From: JANRIC01 sp033765345
Lineage (GTDB): Bacteria; Bacteroidota; Bacteroidia; Cytophagales; Microscillaceae
Direction of reading: 5' to 3'
Length of the DNA stretch: 16,938 nucleotides
Assembly: GCA_033765345.1 (NCBI GenBank)
Contig: JANRIC010000156.1
Location: forward strand, 1-16,938
Both the position numbers and the translations under genes were made by a program. The notes below the pieces were generated by a model. The model did no database searches, was not told the origin of the DNA, and saw only the letters and a list, made by a program, of their open reading frames with translations. How positions within the stretch are numbered: the first letter of the stretch is position 1; every line of letters starts with the position of its first letter. Of the stretch, positions 6,774-15,296 are shown in pieces.

Positions 6774-6805
6774 TTTGCTTAAAAAAAGATAAATACCTAT
6801 ATTTG
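6774..6805 (+). promoter_or_regulatory. promoter of the rimP-nusA-infB operon
   Basis: TTTG (6774-6777) is separated by 20 nt from TATATTTG (6798-6805), a full match to the Bacteroidota -33/-7 consensus. Transcription would begin near 6812 and give a leader of about 165 nt before rimP. Confidence 0.55.
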
Positions 6806-6872
6806 TGGCTTGAAACCAAATATTGGGTTATAATTAAAATCAAATTGAAAGCATGAGACAGTAAATCGTAAG

Positions 6873-6904
6873 AGATGTAGGTAAATACCAAGATGCAGGT
6901 AAAT
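6873..6904. repeat. 14-nt direct repeat in the rimP leader
   Basis: AGATGTAGGTAAAT (6873-6886) recurs as AGATGCAGGTAAAT (6891-6904) with one mismatch and an 18-nt period. It lies between the upstream promoter and a second promoter-like sequence (TTTG 6907-6910, TATATTTG 6926-6933, a short spacing of 15 nt). It could be a protein-binding site or part of a leader RNA fold. Confidence 0.45.
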
Positions 6905-6933
6905 TTTTTGTTTGATTATAATCTTTATATTTG

Positions 6934-6948
6934 AGGGCTTTTTGCCCT
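6934..6948 (+). promoter_or_regulatory. short leader hairpin before rimP
   Basis: AGGGC and GCCCT enclose a five-T loop and are followed by a T-rich tract (TATTTTAATTTT). The form is that of a weak terminator or attenuator about 30 nt upstream of the rimP start. NusA, encoded in the same operon, acts on such hairpins, so feedback attenuation is conceivable but not shown. Confidence 0.35.
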
Positions 6949-6979
6949 TATTTTAATTTTAAAGCATTCTAATTTTTGA

Positions 6980-7450
6980 ATGAATATAGAAGAAAAGATC
7001 AAAACATTACTGGCAAATTTTTTAGAAGAGGAATTTTTTCTGGTCGGTTTAGAGTATAGAGATAAAAGACCTAAAACCAAGTTATTGGTGTGGGTGGACG
7101 GTGACCAGGGAATTTCTATTGATACTTGTGCGGAAATTAGCCGCTATTTATCAGATGAAATAGAAAACCAGAATTTAATCACTTCCAGTTTTGTGCTTGA
7201 AGTTTCTTCACCTGGAGTGGATGCTCCACTAAAATTATTGCGACAATACACAAAAAATATAGGGCGTAAACTTAAAATTATCACAAAAGACGGCAAAGAA
7301 GAAATAGGCATTTTAACAGCGATCGAACCGGAAGCTATTATCATTGAAAAAAAAACCCGGAATAAAAATCCAAAGCCTGAAGAAAAACAAAGCTATACTA
7401 TAGCACTGACCGATATTCAGGAAGCAAAAGTGATGGTTTCGTTCAACTAA
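6980..7450 (+). CDS. rimP: ribosome maturation factor RimP
   Basis: A 156-residue RimP, the standard length. RimP binds the 30S subunit during its assembly and is needed for 16S maturation. The N-terminal alpha/beta domain (1-85) ends with the family hallmark LEVSSPGVDAPL at 73-84. The smaller SH3-like domain (about 86-156) carries the GRKLKI strand. A Lys/Glu-rich insertion (KKTRNKNPKPEEK, 124-136) sits in a loop of the second domain. The gene opens the conserved rimP-nusA-infB cluster, with 16 nt between its stop and nusA, so the two are almost certainly cotranscribed. No strong Shine-Dalgarno site precedes it; the leader is AT-rich, as usual in this phylum. Confidence 0.95.
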   Translation: MNIEEKIKTLLANFLEEEFFLVGLEYRDKRPKTKLLVWVDGDQGISIDTCAEISRYLSDEIENQNLITSSFVLEVSSPGVDAPLKLLRQYTKNIGRKLKIITKDGKEEIGILTAIEPEAIIIEKKTRNKNPKPEEKQSYTIALTDIQEAKVMVSFN

Positions 7451-7466
7451 AACGAACAAAAGGAAA

Positions 7467-8726
7467 GTGGAAAAAGAAAAATCTAAATTTATTGATACAT
7501 TCGCCGATTTTGCCCGATCAAAAAGTATCGACAGCGGTACCATGGCGAAGCTTCTGGAAGAAGTATTCAGAACGATGATCCGTAAAAAATATGGATCCGA
7601 TAAAAATTTTGACGTAATTATCAATACTGAAAGCGGTGACCTCGAAATCCGACGTTTTCGTCTGGTAGTAGCTGATGAATCGGAAGAGGTAGACAACGCC
7701 GACAAAGTCAGCCTTTCAGAAGCCCGTAAAATTGAAGATGACTTCGAAATCGGCGAAGAACTAGCAGAAGATATTAGTCTGGAGACTTTCGGACGACGTG
7801 CCATTCTCACAGCCCGTCAAACACTGATTCAAAAGATTAAAGATCTTGAGAAAGAAAGTCTTTTTGACAAATACAAAGAACTAGTAGAAGAAATTGTCAT
7901 TGCAGAAGTATACCAAATATTAGGTAAAGATGCGCGCGAGGTACTCCTCCTGGATTCTGAAGGGAACGAACTGATACTGCCACGATCCAGGCAGATTCCC
8001 AAAGATCGTTTCAGAAAAGGAGATGTAGTAAAATCTATCGTAGAAAAGGTGGAAATGGTGAATGGAACTCCTAGAATCATCCTTTCCAGAACCTCTCCGA
8101 TATTCCTCGAAAGGCTCTTTGAAAGTGAAATACCTGAGGTGTATGACGGCTTGATTATCATCCGAAAAGTAGTACGTGAACCCGGTGAAAGAGCCAAGGT
8201 TGCCGTAGAATCTTATGACGATCGCATTGACCCTGTCGGTGCTTGCGTCGGAATGAAAGGCTCTCGTATTCACAGTATTGTTCGCGAACTCAATAACGAA
8301 AATATTGATGTTATTAGCTATACTGATAACCTAGATTTGTATATCTCTCGTGCCCTAAGCCCGGCAAAAATATCTAACATCGTCCTTGAAGAAGGAGGAA
8401 GGGTTTCTGTATACCTCAAACCTGATCAGGTTTCATTAGCTATCGGTAAAGGTGGGCATAATATCAAACTAGCCAGCAAATTGGTGGGTTATGAAATAGA
8501 TGTATTCAGAGATAGTGATGAAGTAGAAGACGAGGAAGATATTGACTTGGCAGAATTCGAGGATGAAATAGACCTATGGATTATTCACGAACTCAGACGT
8601 ATCGGCTTGGATACTGCCCGAAATGTACTTGACCTCGGAAAATCCGAATTGGTCAAAAGAAGTGATCTAGAAGAAGAAACTATTGATCACATCATGGAAA
8701 TTTTAAGAAGAGAATTTGATTCATAA
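7467..8726 (+). CDS. nusA: transcription termination/antitermination factor NusA
   Basis: A 419-residue NusA, shorter than the 495 residues of E. coli. It binds RNA polymerase and nascent RNA, modulating pausing, termination and antitermination. The RNA-polymerase-binding N-terminal domain covers about 1-130. An S1 domain lies near 135-200 (RKGDVVKSIVEKVEM). KH1 has DPVGACVGMKGSRI at 255-268 and KH2 has AIGKGGHNIKLA at 325-336. A very acidic linker (350-370) leads to one helix-hairpin-helix-like tail (370-419) instead of the two acidic repeats of enterobacteria. Translation starts at a GTG: the first in-frame ATG is codon 26, which would delete the conserved FIDTFADFARSKSID start. AGGA at 7461-7464 lies only 2 nt before the GTG, closer than usual. 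Confidence 0.96.
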   Translation: MEKEKSKFIDTFADFARSKSIDSGTMAKLLEEVFRTMIRKKYGSDKNFDVIINTESGDLEIRRFRLVVADESEEVDNADKVSLSEARKIEDDFEIGEELAEDISLETFGRRAILTARQTLIQKIKDLEKESLFDKYKELVEEIVIAEVYQILGKDAREVLLLDSEGNELILPRSRQIPKDRFRKGDVVKSIVEKVEMVNGTPRIILSRTSPIFLERLFESEIPEVYDGLIIIRKVVREPGERAKVAVESYDDRIDPVGACVGMKGSRIHSIVRELNNENIDVISYTDNLDLYISRALSPAKISNIVLEEGGRVSVYLKPDQVSLAIGKGGHNIKLASKLVGYEIDVFRDSDEVEDEEDIDLAEFEDEIDLWIIHELRRIGLDTARNVLDLGKSELVKRSDLEEETIDHIMEILRREFDS

Positions 8727-8823
8727 TTTTTGGTACTCATATTGCATTATTTAAAGTATTGCTTATCAATGCTTTTCTAATGATTAGTACTACTTGGATT
8801 CAATCACAAAGACTAAATATTTG

Positions 8824-8829
8824 AAGGAG
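8824..8829 (+). promoter_or_regulatory. strong Shine-Dalgarno site of infB
   Basis: AAGGAG lies 8 nt upstream of the infB ATG. This is a near-ideal ribosome binding site and contrasts with the weak or absent sites before most genes here. It fixes the infB start at 8838. Confidence 0.8.
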
Positions 8830-8837
8830 AACATTAT

Positions 8838-11800
8838 ATGTCAAACGAAAAAATGATAAGACTTAGCCAAGCCGCAAGAGAACTCAATGTAGGGATATCA
8901 ACCCTCACTGATACACTTGCTGCCAAAGGTCACGAAGTCGAGAATAAGGCAAACGCCAAAATCACTATCCAGCAACTTGAAATGCTGGCCGGTGAATTCG
9001 GTGTGTCTTTATCTGACCTCAAGATCGGCTCCAGTCTTAACATAAATACCAAATACGCTGAAAAAATGGATACAGAGGTCGCCCTGGAAGAACCGCCTGT
9101 GATTACACCCCTGCCTGAAAAAACTGAAGAAAAATTGATTACTCCTAGCATTGAGGAGACAATCCCAGCAACCATAGAAATCCCTAAAACCAACGAAATA
9201 AAAAACCCTGAAAAGTTCTCCGATACAAAACTACCCGGACTAAAAGTAATCAATAAAATTGACCTGGATAGCCCCAAAAAAAATAAAGAAAAACCCAACT
9301 CGGACTCTCAAAATATATCCACTCAAAACGAAACTACGCTGACTACTCAAACTACCCCAAAAGTCACTTCGCAAGTTATTCCCGACTTAGAAAATATTCA
9401 AAAAAATACCCCCGACACAGTCAAGGATAAACCCATTGTGACAGATCATACGATCAAAAAACAAATAGAAGAAAATTCGGTATCTTCTCAACAACCTAAT
9501 CTTCCCGAAGAAATTCCGGCTGAAAACCCTACCTCAACCCAAAGTCAGGATATATATGAGACAAAAGATAAAATACTTCCATCCATTGACCTCATAGAAG
9601 ATACTCACATACAACCGATAAAAGTAGAAGTCATTACCCCAGAAATTACGTCTTCAACTCCCAAAAATGAAGAAAAATCTGCCGAAATTAAAAACCCTGT
9701 TAAAGATAAAAAAACTGTCGACTTAAATAGTCTCAGAGCAAAAATTGAAGGCAATAAAGAATCCAAAAAAGATCGAGCCGATCAAGATAAAAAAACTAAA
9801 ACTACACCTACCCAAAAAGTTGAAGTTGAACTAGAAAGCGACCTGGAAGAAAATACCCAAAAACCCAACGAATTAATTAAAGCCAAAGCCGAAACCCTCA
9901 AAGGGCTTACCATTTTGGATAAAATTGAGCTTCCTGCCGATCGCAGAAAGGCAAACCGACCCGTAGCTTCCTCAGATGATAAAGCTAAGAAAAAAAGAAA
10001 AAGAAAGAAAAAACGTGTGCGTAGAGATGATGAAAGTGAGACGCCTCAGGTAAAAGCTCAAATTAAGCCTAAAACTGATAATCCAGCTAAATCTTCTGTA
10101 AAACCGCAGACCAATAAAACTACGGAAAATAGTGGCAGTGCTGTCAAAACCCAACCTGCCAATACCGATAATGCCCCTAAAAAAGTTTTAAAAGACAATC
10201 GGGATAAACCAAAGACGGTGAATAAAGGAGTGGTCGCCAAAAAAGCCCCCACAGAAATCACCGACTCTGAAATCCAAAATCAAATCAAAGCCACCCTCGC
10301 TAAACTAAGCAATAAAGGGAAAGGCCGAAGAAATGTCAAATATCACAAAAATAAAGATAGAGATCAAAGAGCCGAACAAGAATCGGAAAGCACCAATATT
10401 TTAAAAGTGACTGAGTTTATCTCCGCAAATGATCTCGCTAACTTGATGGGAGTCTCAGTCAATCAAGTAATCGCCACCTGCCTTAGCTTGGGTATGTTTG
10501 TTTCTATCAATCAAAGGTTGGATGCAGAGGCAATCACTTTCATCGCCGATGAATTCAATTTTGAAGTAGAATTCATCAGTACCGTAGACGATGACAAAAT
10601 CCTCGAGGAAGAACTAGATGCTGAGGAAAATCTAACCCCCAGAGCACCCATCGTAACCATCATGGGACACGTAGACCACGGTAAAACCTCTTTGCTGGAT
10701 TATATCAGAAATACCAATGTGACAGCCTCAGAATCAGGAGGTATCACACAACATATTGGTGCTTATGATGTTACTACCGAAGACGGCGGAAGAATTGCCT
10801 TCCTTGATACCCCAGGTCACGAAGCATTTACTGCAATGCGTGCCCGAGGTGCTAAAGTAACCGACATTGTTATCCTGGTCATCGCTGCCGATGATAGCGT
10901 AATGCCTCAGACCAAAGAAGCTATCAATCACGCCAAGGGTGCTGATGTACCCATCGTAATTGCCATTAATAAAGTAGATAAGCCCTCTGCCAATCCTGAT
11001 AAAATCCGAGAAGAACTTTCTATGGAAAATATTCTGGTAGAAAGTTGGGGCGGTAAATATCAAGATCAGGAAATCTCAGCCAAGACAGGAATGGGTATCG
11101 CTGACCTACTTGAGAAAGTACTCCTCGAAGCCGAATTACTTGAACTCAAAGCCAATCCAAACCGTAAAGCCATCGGTACTGTCATAGAAGCTTCCCTGGA
11201 TAAGGGAAAAGGGTATGTAGCCAATGTACTCGTTCAGAATGGTACACTAAAAGTAGGGGATATCGTGCTGGCAGGTTCGCATTACGGAAGGGTTAAAGCG
11301 ATGAGCGACCACCGAGGCAACCGCATCAAAAAAGCCGGACCATCTACTCCTGTTCAGGTATTAGGGCTTGACGGTGCACCTCAAGCAGGTGACGTGGTGC
11401 GTGTTATGGATAACGAACGTGAAGCTCGTGAAATAGCCAATAGACGTGAACAGATACTAAGAGAACAAAATATTCGAGCTACCAAAGGCCTTACCCTAGA
11501 AGAAATCGGCCGAAGAAGGCTTATTGGAGACTTTAAAGAGCTTAAAATTATCGTAAAAGGTGACGTTGATGGTTCCGTAGAAGCTCTCTCCGACTCATTG
11601 CTCAAACTTTCTACACCCGAAATTGATGTCAAAATCATTCATAAAGGAGTAGGACAAATCTCAGAAGCAGATATTATGCTTGCCAGTGCTTCCGAAGCGA
11701 TTATCATTGGCTTCCAGGTTCGCCCCTCGCCCAATGCCAAAAAAGCCGCAGAGAACGAAAAAGTTCAAATTAAACTCTACTCTGTCATATACAGTGCCAT

Positions 11801-12149
11801 TGAAGAGATTAAGGATGCGATGGAAGGTATGTTGGCACCTAAATTTGAAGAAGTCATCGTCGGAAATCTTGAAATTAGGGAAGTTTTCAAAATCTCTAAA
11901 GTGGGTACCGTAGCAGGTTGCTATGTAACCGATGGCATTATCAAACGACAAAATGATATACGATTGATTCGTGATGGTATTGTAGTCTATGAAGGCCAAA
12001 TCGGTGCACTCAGACGATTTAAGGAAGAAGTCTATGAGGTTAAATCAGGTTTTGAGTGCGGTCTAAGCATCAAAGGCTTTAATGACATCCGGGTAGGTGA
12101 TGTGGTAGAAAGCTACGAACAAAGAGAAATTAAAAGAACTTTAACCTAA
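8838..12149 (+). CDS. infB: translation initiation factor IF-2
   Basis: A 1103-residue IF2, longer than the 890 residues of E. coli; the extra length lies in the N-terminal half. It is the GTPase that positions initiator tRNA and joins ribosomal subunits. An IF2_N-type module is at about 5-58 (IRLSQAARELNVGISTLTD). A charged, Pro/Glu/Lys/Thr-rich linker of some 450 residues follows, with a basic cluster KKKRKRKKKRVRR near 384-396. A second IF2_N-like module lies at about 523-580 (VTEFISANDLANLMGVS). The G domain has GHVDHGKT (610-617), DTPGH (657-661), NKVD (711-714) and SAK (747-749), all intact. Domains II, III and the C-terminal tRNA-binding domain complete the protein. It is separated from nusA by 111 nt and followed by a terminator. 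Confidence 0.97.
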   Translation: MSNEKMIRLSQAARELNVGISTLTDTLAAKGHEVENKANAKITIQQLEMLAGEFGVSLSDLKIGSSLNINTKYAEKMDTEVALEEPPVITPLPEKTEEKLITPSIEETIPATIEIPKTNEIKNPEKFSDTKLPGLKVINKIDLDSPKKNKEKPNSDSQNISTQNETTLTTQTTPKVTSQVIPDLENIQKNTPDTVKDKPIVTDHTIKKQIEENSVSSQQPNLPEEIPAENPTSTQSQDIYETKDKILPSIDLIEDTHIQPIKVEVITPEITSSTPKNEEKSAEIKNPVKDKKTVDLNSLRAKIEGNKESKKDRADQDKKTKTTPTQKVEVELESDLEENTQKPNELIKAKAETLKGLTILDKIELPADRRKANRPVASSDDKAKKKRKRKKKRVRRDDESETPQVKAQIKPKTDNPAKSSVKPQTNKTTENSGSAVKTQPANTDNAPKKVLKDNRDKPKTVNKGVVAKKAPTEITDSEIQNQIKATLAKLSNKGKGRRNVKYHKNKDRDQRAEQESESTNILKVTEFISANDLANLMGVSVNQVIATCLSLGMFVSINQRLDAEAITFIADEFNFEVEFISTVDDDKILEEELDAEENLTPRAPIVTIMGHVDHGKTSLLDYIRNTNVTASESGGITQHIGAYDVTTEDGGRIAFLDTPGHEAFTAMRARGAKVTDIVILVIAADDSVMPQTKEAINHAKGADVPIVIAINKVDKPSANPDKIREELSMENILVESWGGKYQDQEISAKTGMGIADLLEKVLLEAELLELKANPNRKAIGTVIEASLDKGKGYVANVLVQNGTLKVGDIVLAGSHYGRVKAMSDHRGNRIKKAGPSTPVQVLGLDGAPQAGDVVRVMDNEREAREIANRREQILREQNIRATKGLTLEEIGRRRLIGDFKELKIIVKGDVDGSVEALSDSLLKLSTPEIDVKIIHKGVGQISEADIMLASASEAIIIGFQVRPSPNAKKAAENEKVQIKLYSVIYSAIEEIKDAMEGMLAPKFEEVIVGNLEIREVFKISKVGTVAGCYVTDGIIKRQNDIRLIRDGIVVYEGQIGALRRFKEEVYEVKSGFECGLSIKGFNDIRVGDVVESYEQREIKRTLT

Positions 12150-12159
12150 ATTCTATAAA

Positions 12160-12201
12160 ATTGGGGAATGTCCCAGCGAGATTCCCCAATCTTTGAATTT
12201 T
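12160..12201 (+). terminator. terminator at the end of the rimP-nusA-infB operon
   Basis: ATTGGGGAAT (12160-12169) pairs perfectly with ATTCCCCAAT (12181-12190), a 10-bp stem with an 11-nt loop. The following tract CTTTGAATTTT is T-rich but broken. The stem starts 11 nt after the infB stop. The gap from 12202 to 12415 shows no further gene or clear promoter. Confidence 0.75.
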
Positions 12202-12415
12202 AGTACACTGATTTTTGAAAATGCTTTTTTTTGCCTGGAAATTTAAACGCTTTTTATAATTATCGTAAATCCGGCAAACCTACTTATCCGAATATAATCT
12301 GCTTATATCCTAAATTCAACAAATTTCCTTTAAACCAAACCTTAGACAATTTCTCAAAATATTCGTATTTTAGATTATTCAAGGTATATTTATCTCATCA
12401 TTATCCAAGAGACGA

Positions 12416-13477
12416 ATGCTTGTCCAACATTATTATCCACAATCTTTATCACCAGCGCGCCTGGATAAATACCTGGCCAGCGGTTGGTTTAGAAGTGCTC
12501 CGATGCTCTACCGATCACAATTGATTTGTCTGGAAGAAGAGGTTTTTTCAACGGTTAATATCCGAATCAAACTTGAAAACTACGAATTCAGAAAAAGTCT
12601 TCGTAAAATTATCACCCGCAATGATAAACTTTTTAGGGCTGAAATCAAGCGATTTTCACTCAATCAAGCCAAAGACCGATTATACCAACAGCAAAAACAC
12701 CGTTTTAAGGGATTTATTTTTGATACTCTCCAGCAATTTTTTTATGCCAATCTGGAAGATAGTGTTTTTGATACCTATGAAGTGGCGGTCTATGATGGAG
12801 ATGCCCTGGTTGCCGTTAGCTTCTTTGATTGTGGCAAAAATAGCCTAGCAAGTATCTTAGGACTATACGACCAAAACTACGAAAAATACAGCTTAGGCAC
12901 TTATACCATGTTGCTTGAAATAGATTATGGCATTCGTACCGGAAGAAAATATTATTATCCCGGATATGTATTGGATAAACCCTCTATCTTCGATTACAAA
13001 CTACGACTTGCCTCCGAAGATATGGAATACTACAATTGGAAAGGACGATGGAAACCCATGGATAAATTCTCGGAAGAGCGATTGCTTGTTCATGAACTTC
13101 GTGAAAAAATTCAGGAAATGGAAAATGCCCTGATCCAATATCCTATCCCCTACCAACGCATTTTATATCCATTGTTTTCTATCGGGTATTTGGTTTTTTT
13201 TGGAGAAAATTTTCTTCGTTGCACACTTTTTCTCAATTGTTTCCCCGAAGAACACGCCCAGCAGCATTTAATCATAGAATATCTTCTTGAAGAAGGTATG
13301 TATCGTTTGAGCAGAGCAAACAAATGCCCAGAATATCAGGAATTTATCAATATGCGGGTTTCGCCTGATCTCAGCGATCCAAACCTGTATTGTCTTGAAT
13401 TGTTGCGTTATGAGCGTGTGATTTATGAAGATAACTCTATAGAGAAAGTCATTCAAAAAGCCCTTGAAAATATTTAA
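12416..13477 (+). CDS. Ate1/Bpt-like aminoacyl-tRNA-protein transferase candidate
   Basis: A 353-residue protein whose middle part (about 95-210) resembles the C-terminal catalytic domain of arginyl-tRNA-protein transferases, a GNAT-like fold that moves an amino acid from tRNA to a protein N-terminus and so marks it for degradation. Matching elements are AVYDGDALVAVSFFDCG (124-140), LGLYDQNYEKYSLGTYTMLLEI (148-169, with the SLGTY core) and YYYPGYVLDKPSIFDYKLR (179-197). The N-terminal cysteine cluster of eukaryotic Ate1 is absent, and a C-terminal stretch of about 140 residues (210-353) has no counterpart I recognise in bacterial Bpt proteins of about 250 residues. The ATG at 12416 is the first plausible start. 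It sits between the infB terminator and gpmI, 118 nt upstream of gpmI. Fold assignment is fairly firm; donor tRNA and substrates are unknown. Confidence 0.72.
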   Translation: MLVQHYYPQSLSPARLDKYLASGWFRSAPMLYRSQLICLEEEVFSTVNIRIKLENYEFRKSLRKIITRNDKLFRAEIKRFSLNQAKDRLYQQQKHRFKGFIFDTLQQFFYANLEDSVFDTYEVAVYDGDALVAVSFFDCGKNSLASILGLYDQNYEKYSLGTYTMLLEIDYGIRTGRKYYYPGYVLDKPSIFDYKLRLASEDMEYYNWKGRWKPMDKFSEERLLVHELREKIQEMENALIQYPIPYQRILYPLFSIGYLVFFGENFLRCTLFLNCFPEEHAQQHLIIEYLLEEGMYRLSRANKCPEYQEFINMRVSPDLSDPNLYCLELLRYERVIYEDNSIEKVIQKALENI

Positions 13478-13595
13478 TTCCCTCCTCATCAATTTAAGCT
13501 GGGTTTGTTTGAAATTGCAGAATAATCCTTAATTTGGACGTGTATTTCTACAAAAGCACTATCTATCTATTTGCAAATGGATTATACTGAATATT

Positions 13596-15122
13596 ATGAA
13601 TAAAAAAGTAATTCTTCTGATTTTAGACGGCTGGGGCTTGGGTACTAAACCCGAGGTTTCTGCCATTGCCCAAGCGAAAACCCCTTTTATGGATTCTCTT
13701 TTTGAGAATTACTCCCATAGCAAACTGGAAGCATCCGGGCTCGCCGTTGGGCTTCCGGCAGGGCAAATGGGCAACTCCGAAGTAGGACACATGAATATCG
13801 GAGCTGGGCGGGTGGTCTATCAGGACTTGGTCAGAATCAATAAAGCGATTGAAGAAAACACCTTAAAGGATAACCCTGTATTGCAGGAAGCCTTCCTATA
13901 TGCCAAAAACAATGATAAAAAAGTACATTTCCTCGGTTTATTATCTGATGGGGGGGTGCATTCTCATATCAATCATTTAAAGGGGCTTTGCAGTATCACG
14001 CAGGAATATGGACTCACACAGGTCTATGTACACGCCTTTATGGACGGACGCGATACTTCTCCTAATGGTGGCATCTCCTATCTGGAAGACCTTCAGCAAC
14101 ACATGAATCAGAGCAGCGGAAAAATAGCCTCAGTCATAGGAAGATACTATGCTATGGACCGTGACAAACGCTGGGAAAGGGTCAAAGAAGCTTATGATTT
14201 GCTGGTAAAAGGTGTCGGAACTCCCACTCAAAACCTTTCCGAAACTATGCAGGCATCTTATGATCAAGGGGTAACAGATGAATTTATCAAGCCGATCGTG
14301 ATGGTAGATGACCAGCAAAACCCGGTGGCTGTCATCGAGCCGAATGATGTGATTGTATTTTTTAATTTCCGCAATGATCGCACCCGCCAACTGACGCACG
14401 TACTCAGCCAGCAAGATGAGCCGGGTTTTGATATGCACAAAATGCCCCTTTACTACGTCACAATGACCAACTACGATGATACATTTCAGAACGTACACAT
14501 CCTCTTTGACAAAGATAACCTGAATAATACCCTGGGTGAGATCGTCTCTAAAGCTGGTAAAAAACAAATTCGTATTGCCGAAACCGAAAAATACCCACAC
14601 GTGACCTTTTTCTTCTCCGGCGGAAGAGAGGAGGCTTTTGAAGGGGAAGCTCGTATTTTGTGTCCCTCACCCAAAGTAGCTACCTATGATCTACAACCGG
14701 AGATGAGTGCCAAAGACATTCAGGATGCCATCATTGCTGAACTCAACAAACAGGAGGTAGATTTTATCTGTCTGAATTTTGCCAATGCCGATATGGTAGG
14801 CCATACCGGCGTATTTGAGGCCGCCGTCAAAGCCTGTGAAACGGTAGATAGTTGTGCAAAAAATGTGGTCGAAGCTGCATTAGCAAATGGATATACCTCT
14901 ATCTTGATTGCAGACCATGGCAACTCCGACATTATGATCAATGAAGACGGTAGCCCCCATACCGCCCACACGACCAATCTAGTGCCCTGTATTCTCGTAG
15001 ATCAGGATTTTCAACCCAACCTCAAAGACGGAAAATTGGGCGATCTTGCCCCTAGCATTCTGACTTTGATGGGTATTGACATCCCGGCAGAGATGGATGG
15101 AGACGTATTGTTTGAATCATAG
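13596..15122 (+). CDS. gpmI: 2,3-bisphosphoglycerate-independent phosphoglycerate mutase
   Basis: A 508-residue GpmI of normal length, converting 3-phosphoglycerate to 2-phosphoglycerate in glycolysis and gluconeogenesis with two Mn ions. Asp11 in LILDGWG and the phospho-acceptor Ser61 in GNSEVGHMNIGAG are present. GGVHSHINHL (118-127) and the DGRDTSP segment (149-155) belong to the inserted transferase domain. The other metal ligands are Asp399 and His403 in ADMVGHTG, Asp440 and His441 in ADHGNSD, and His458 in HTAHT, with the same spacing as in the Bacillus stearothermophilus enzyme as I recall it. The ATG at 13596 directly precedes the conserved KKVILLILDGWG. A TCTATTTG box at 13566-13573 is one base from the -7 consensus but has no well-spaced -33 element. 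Two terminators follow. Confidence 0.97.
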   Translation: MNKKVILLILDGWGLGTKPEVSAIAQAKTPFMDSLFENYSHSKLEASGLAVGLPAGQMGNSEVGHMNIGAGRVVYQDLVRINKAIEENTLKDNPVLQEAFLYAKNNDKKVHFLGLLSDGGVHSHINHLKGLCSITQEYGLTQVYVHAFMDGRDTSPNGGISYLEDLQQHMNQSSGKIASVIGRYYAMDRDKRWERVKEAYDLLVKGVGTPTQNLSETMQASYDQGVTDEFIKPIVMVDDQQNPVAVIEPNDVIVFFNFRNDRTRQLTHVLSQQDEPGFDMHKMPLYYVTMTNYDDTFQNVHILFDKDNLNNTLGEIVSKAGKKQIRIAETEKYPHVTFFFSGGREEAFEGEARILCPSPKVATYDLQPEMSAKDIQDAIIAELNKQEVDFICLNFANADMVGHTGVFEAAVKACETVDSCAKNVVEAALANGYTSILIADHGNSDIMINEDGSPHTAHTTNLVPCILVDQDFQPNLKDGKLGDLAPSILTLMGIDIPAEMDGDVLFES

Positions 15123-15140
15123 TCTCCCTCTACATTCGCT

Positions 15141-15162
15141 AAACCGTTAAAACGGTTTTTTT
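15141..15162 (+). terminator. intrinsic terminator 1 of gpmI
   Basis: AAACCGTT and AACGGTTT form a stem over 15141-15158, followed by seven T (15156-15162, the first three inside the stem). It begins 18 nt after the gpmI stop. Confidence 0.85.
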
Positions 15163-15175
15163 CCAGACAGTGAAT

Positions 15176-15206
15176 CCCATAGTTAAAGCTATGGGTTTTG
15201 TTTTTT
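15176..15206 (+). terminator. intrinsic terminator 2, in tandem
   Basis: CCCATAG (15176-15182) pairs with CTATGGG (15189-15195) across a 6-nt loop and is followed by TTTTGTTTTTT. It is a second complete terminator 14 nt after the first, separating gpmI from the nuclease gene downstream. Confidence 0.85.
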
Positions 15207-15249
15207 GGGGAATTGGCGTTTGTTTTTTGAACAATGTAAAAAGAATTCA

Positions 15250-15279
15250 TTGTAAATCCATAGTTTTTTGGTATCTTTG
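15250..15279 (+). promoter_or_regulatory. promoter of the Rpn-family gene
   Basis: TTG (15250-15252), a 19-nt spacer and TATCTTTG (15272-15279) match the Bacteroidota -33/-7 consensus fully. Transcription would begin about 10 nt upstream of the ATG at 15297, giving a very short leader with no Shine-Dalgarno site. Confidence 0.65.
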
Positions 15280-15296
15280 TTTAAAGTTTAAACATT

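Noticed and set aside
6893..6934. 13-codon leader peptide frame before rimP
   Set aside because: It has no ribosome binding site and no run of regulatory codons, and it ends inside the promoter-like box. Short frames like this occur by chance.
7313..8273. Several minus-strand open frames within rimP and nusA
   Set aside because: All are antisense to strongly recognised genes and are rich in Ser/Arg/Ile, as expected from the reverse of Glu/Lys/Asp-rich coding sequence.
8801..8823. Promoter for infB (TTG, 19 nt, AATATTTG)
   Set aside because: The -7 box has one mismatch, and a start about 7 nt downstream would remove the strong AAGGAG ribosome binding site from the mRNA. Cotranscription with nusA is more likely.
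12231..12524. 97-residue plus-strand reading frame before the Ate1-like gene
   Set aside because: It starts at a TTG, overlaps the Ate1-like gene in another frame and shows no family motif. The Ate1-like frame has recognisable motifs.
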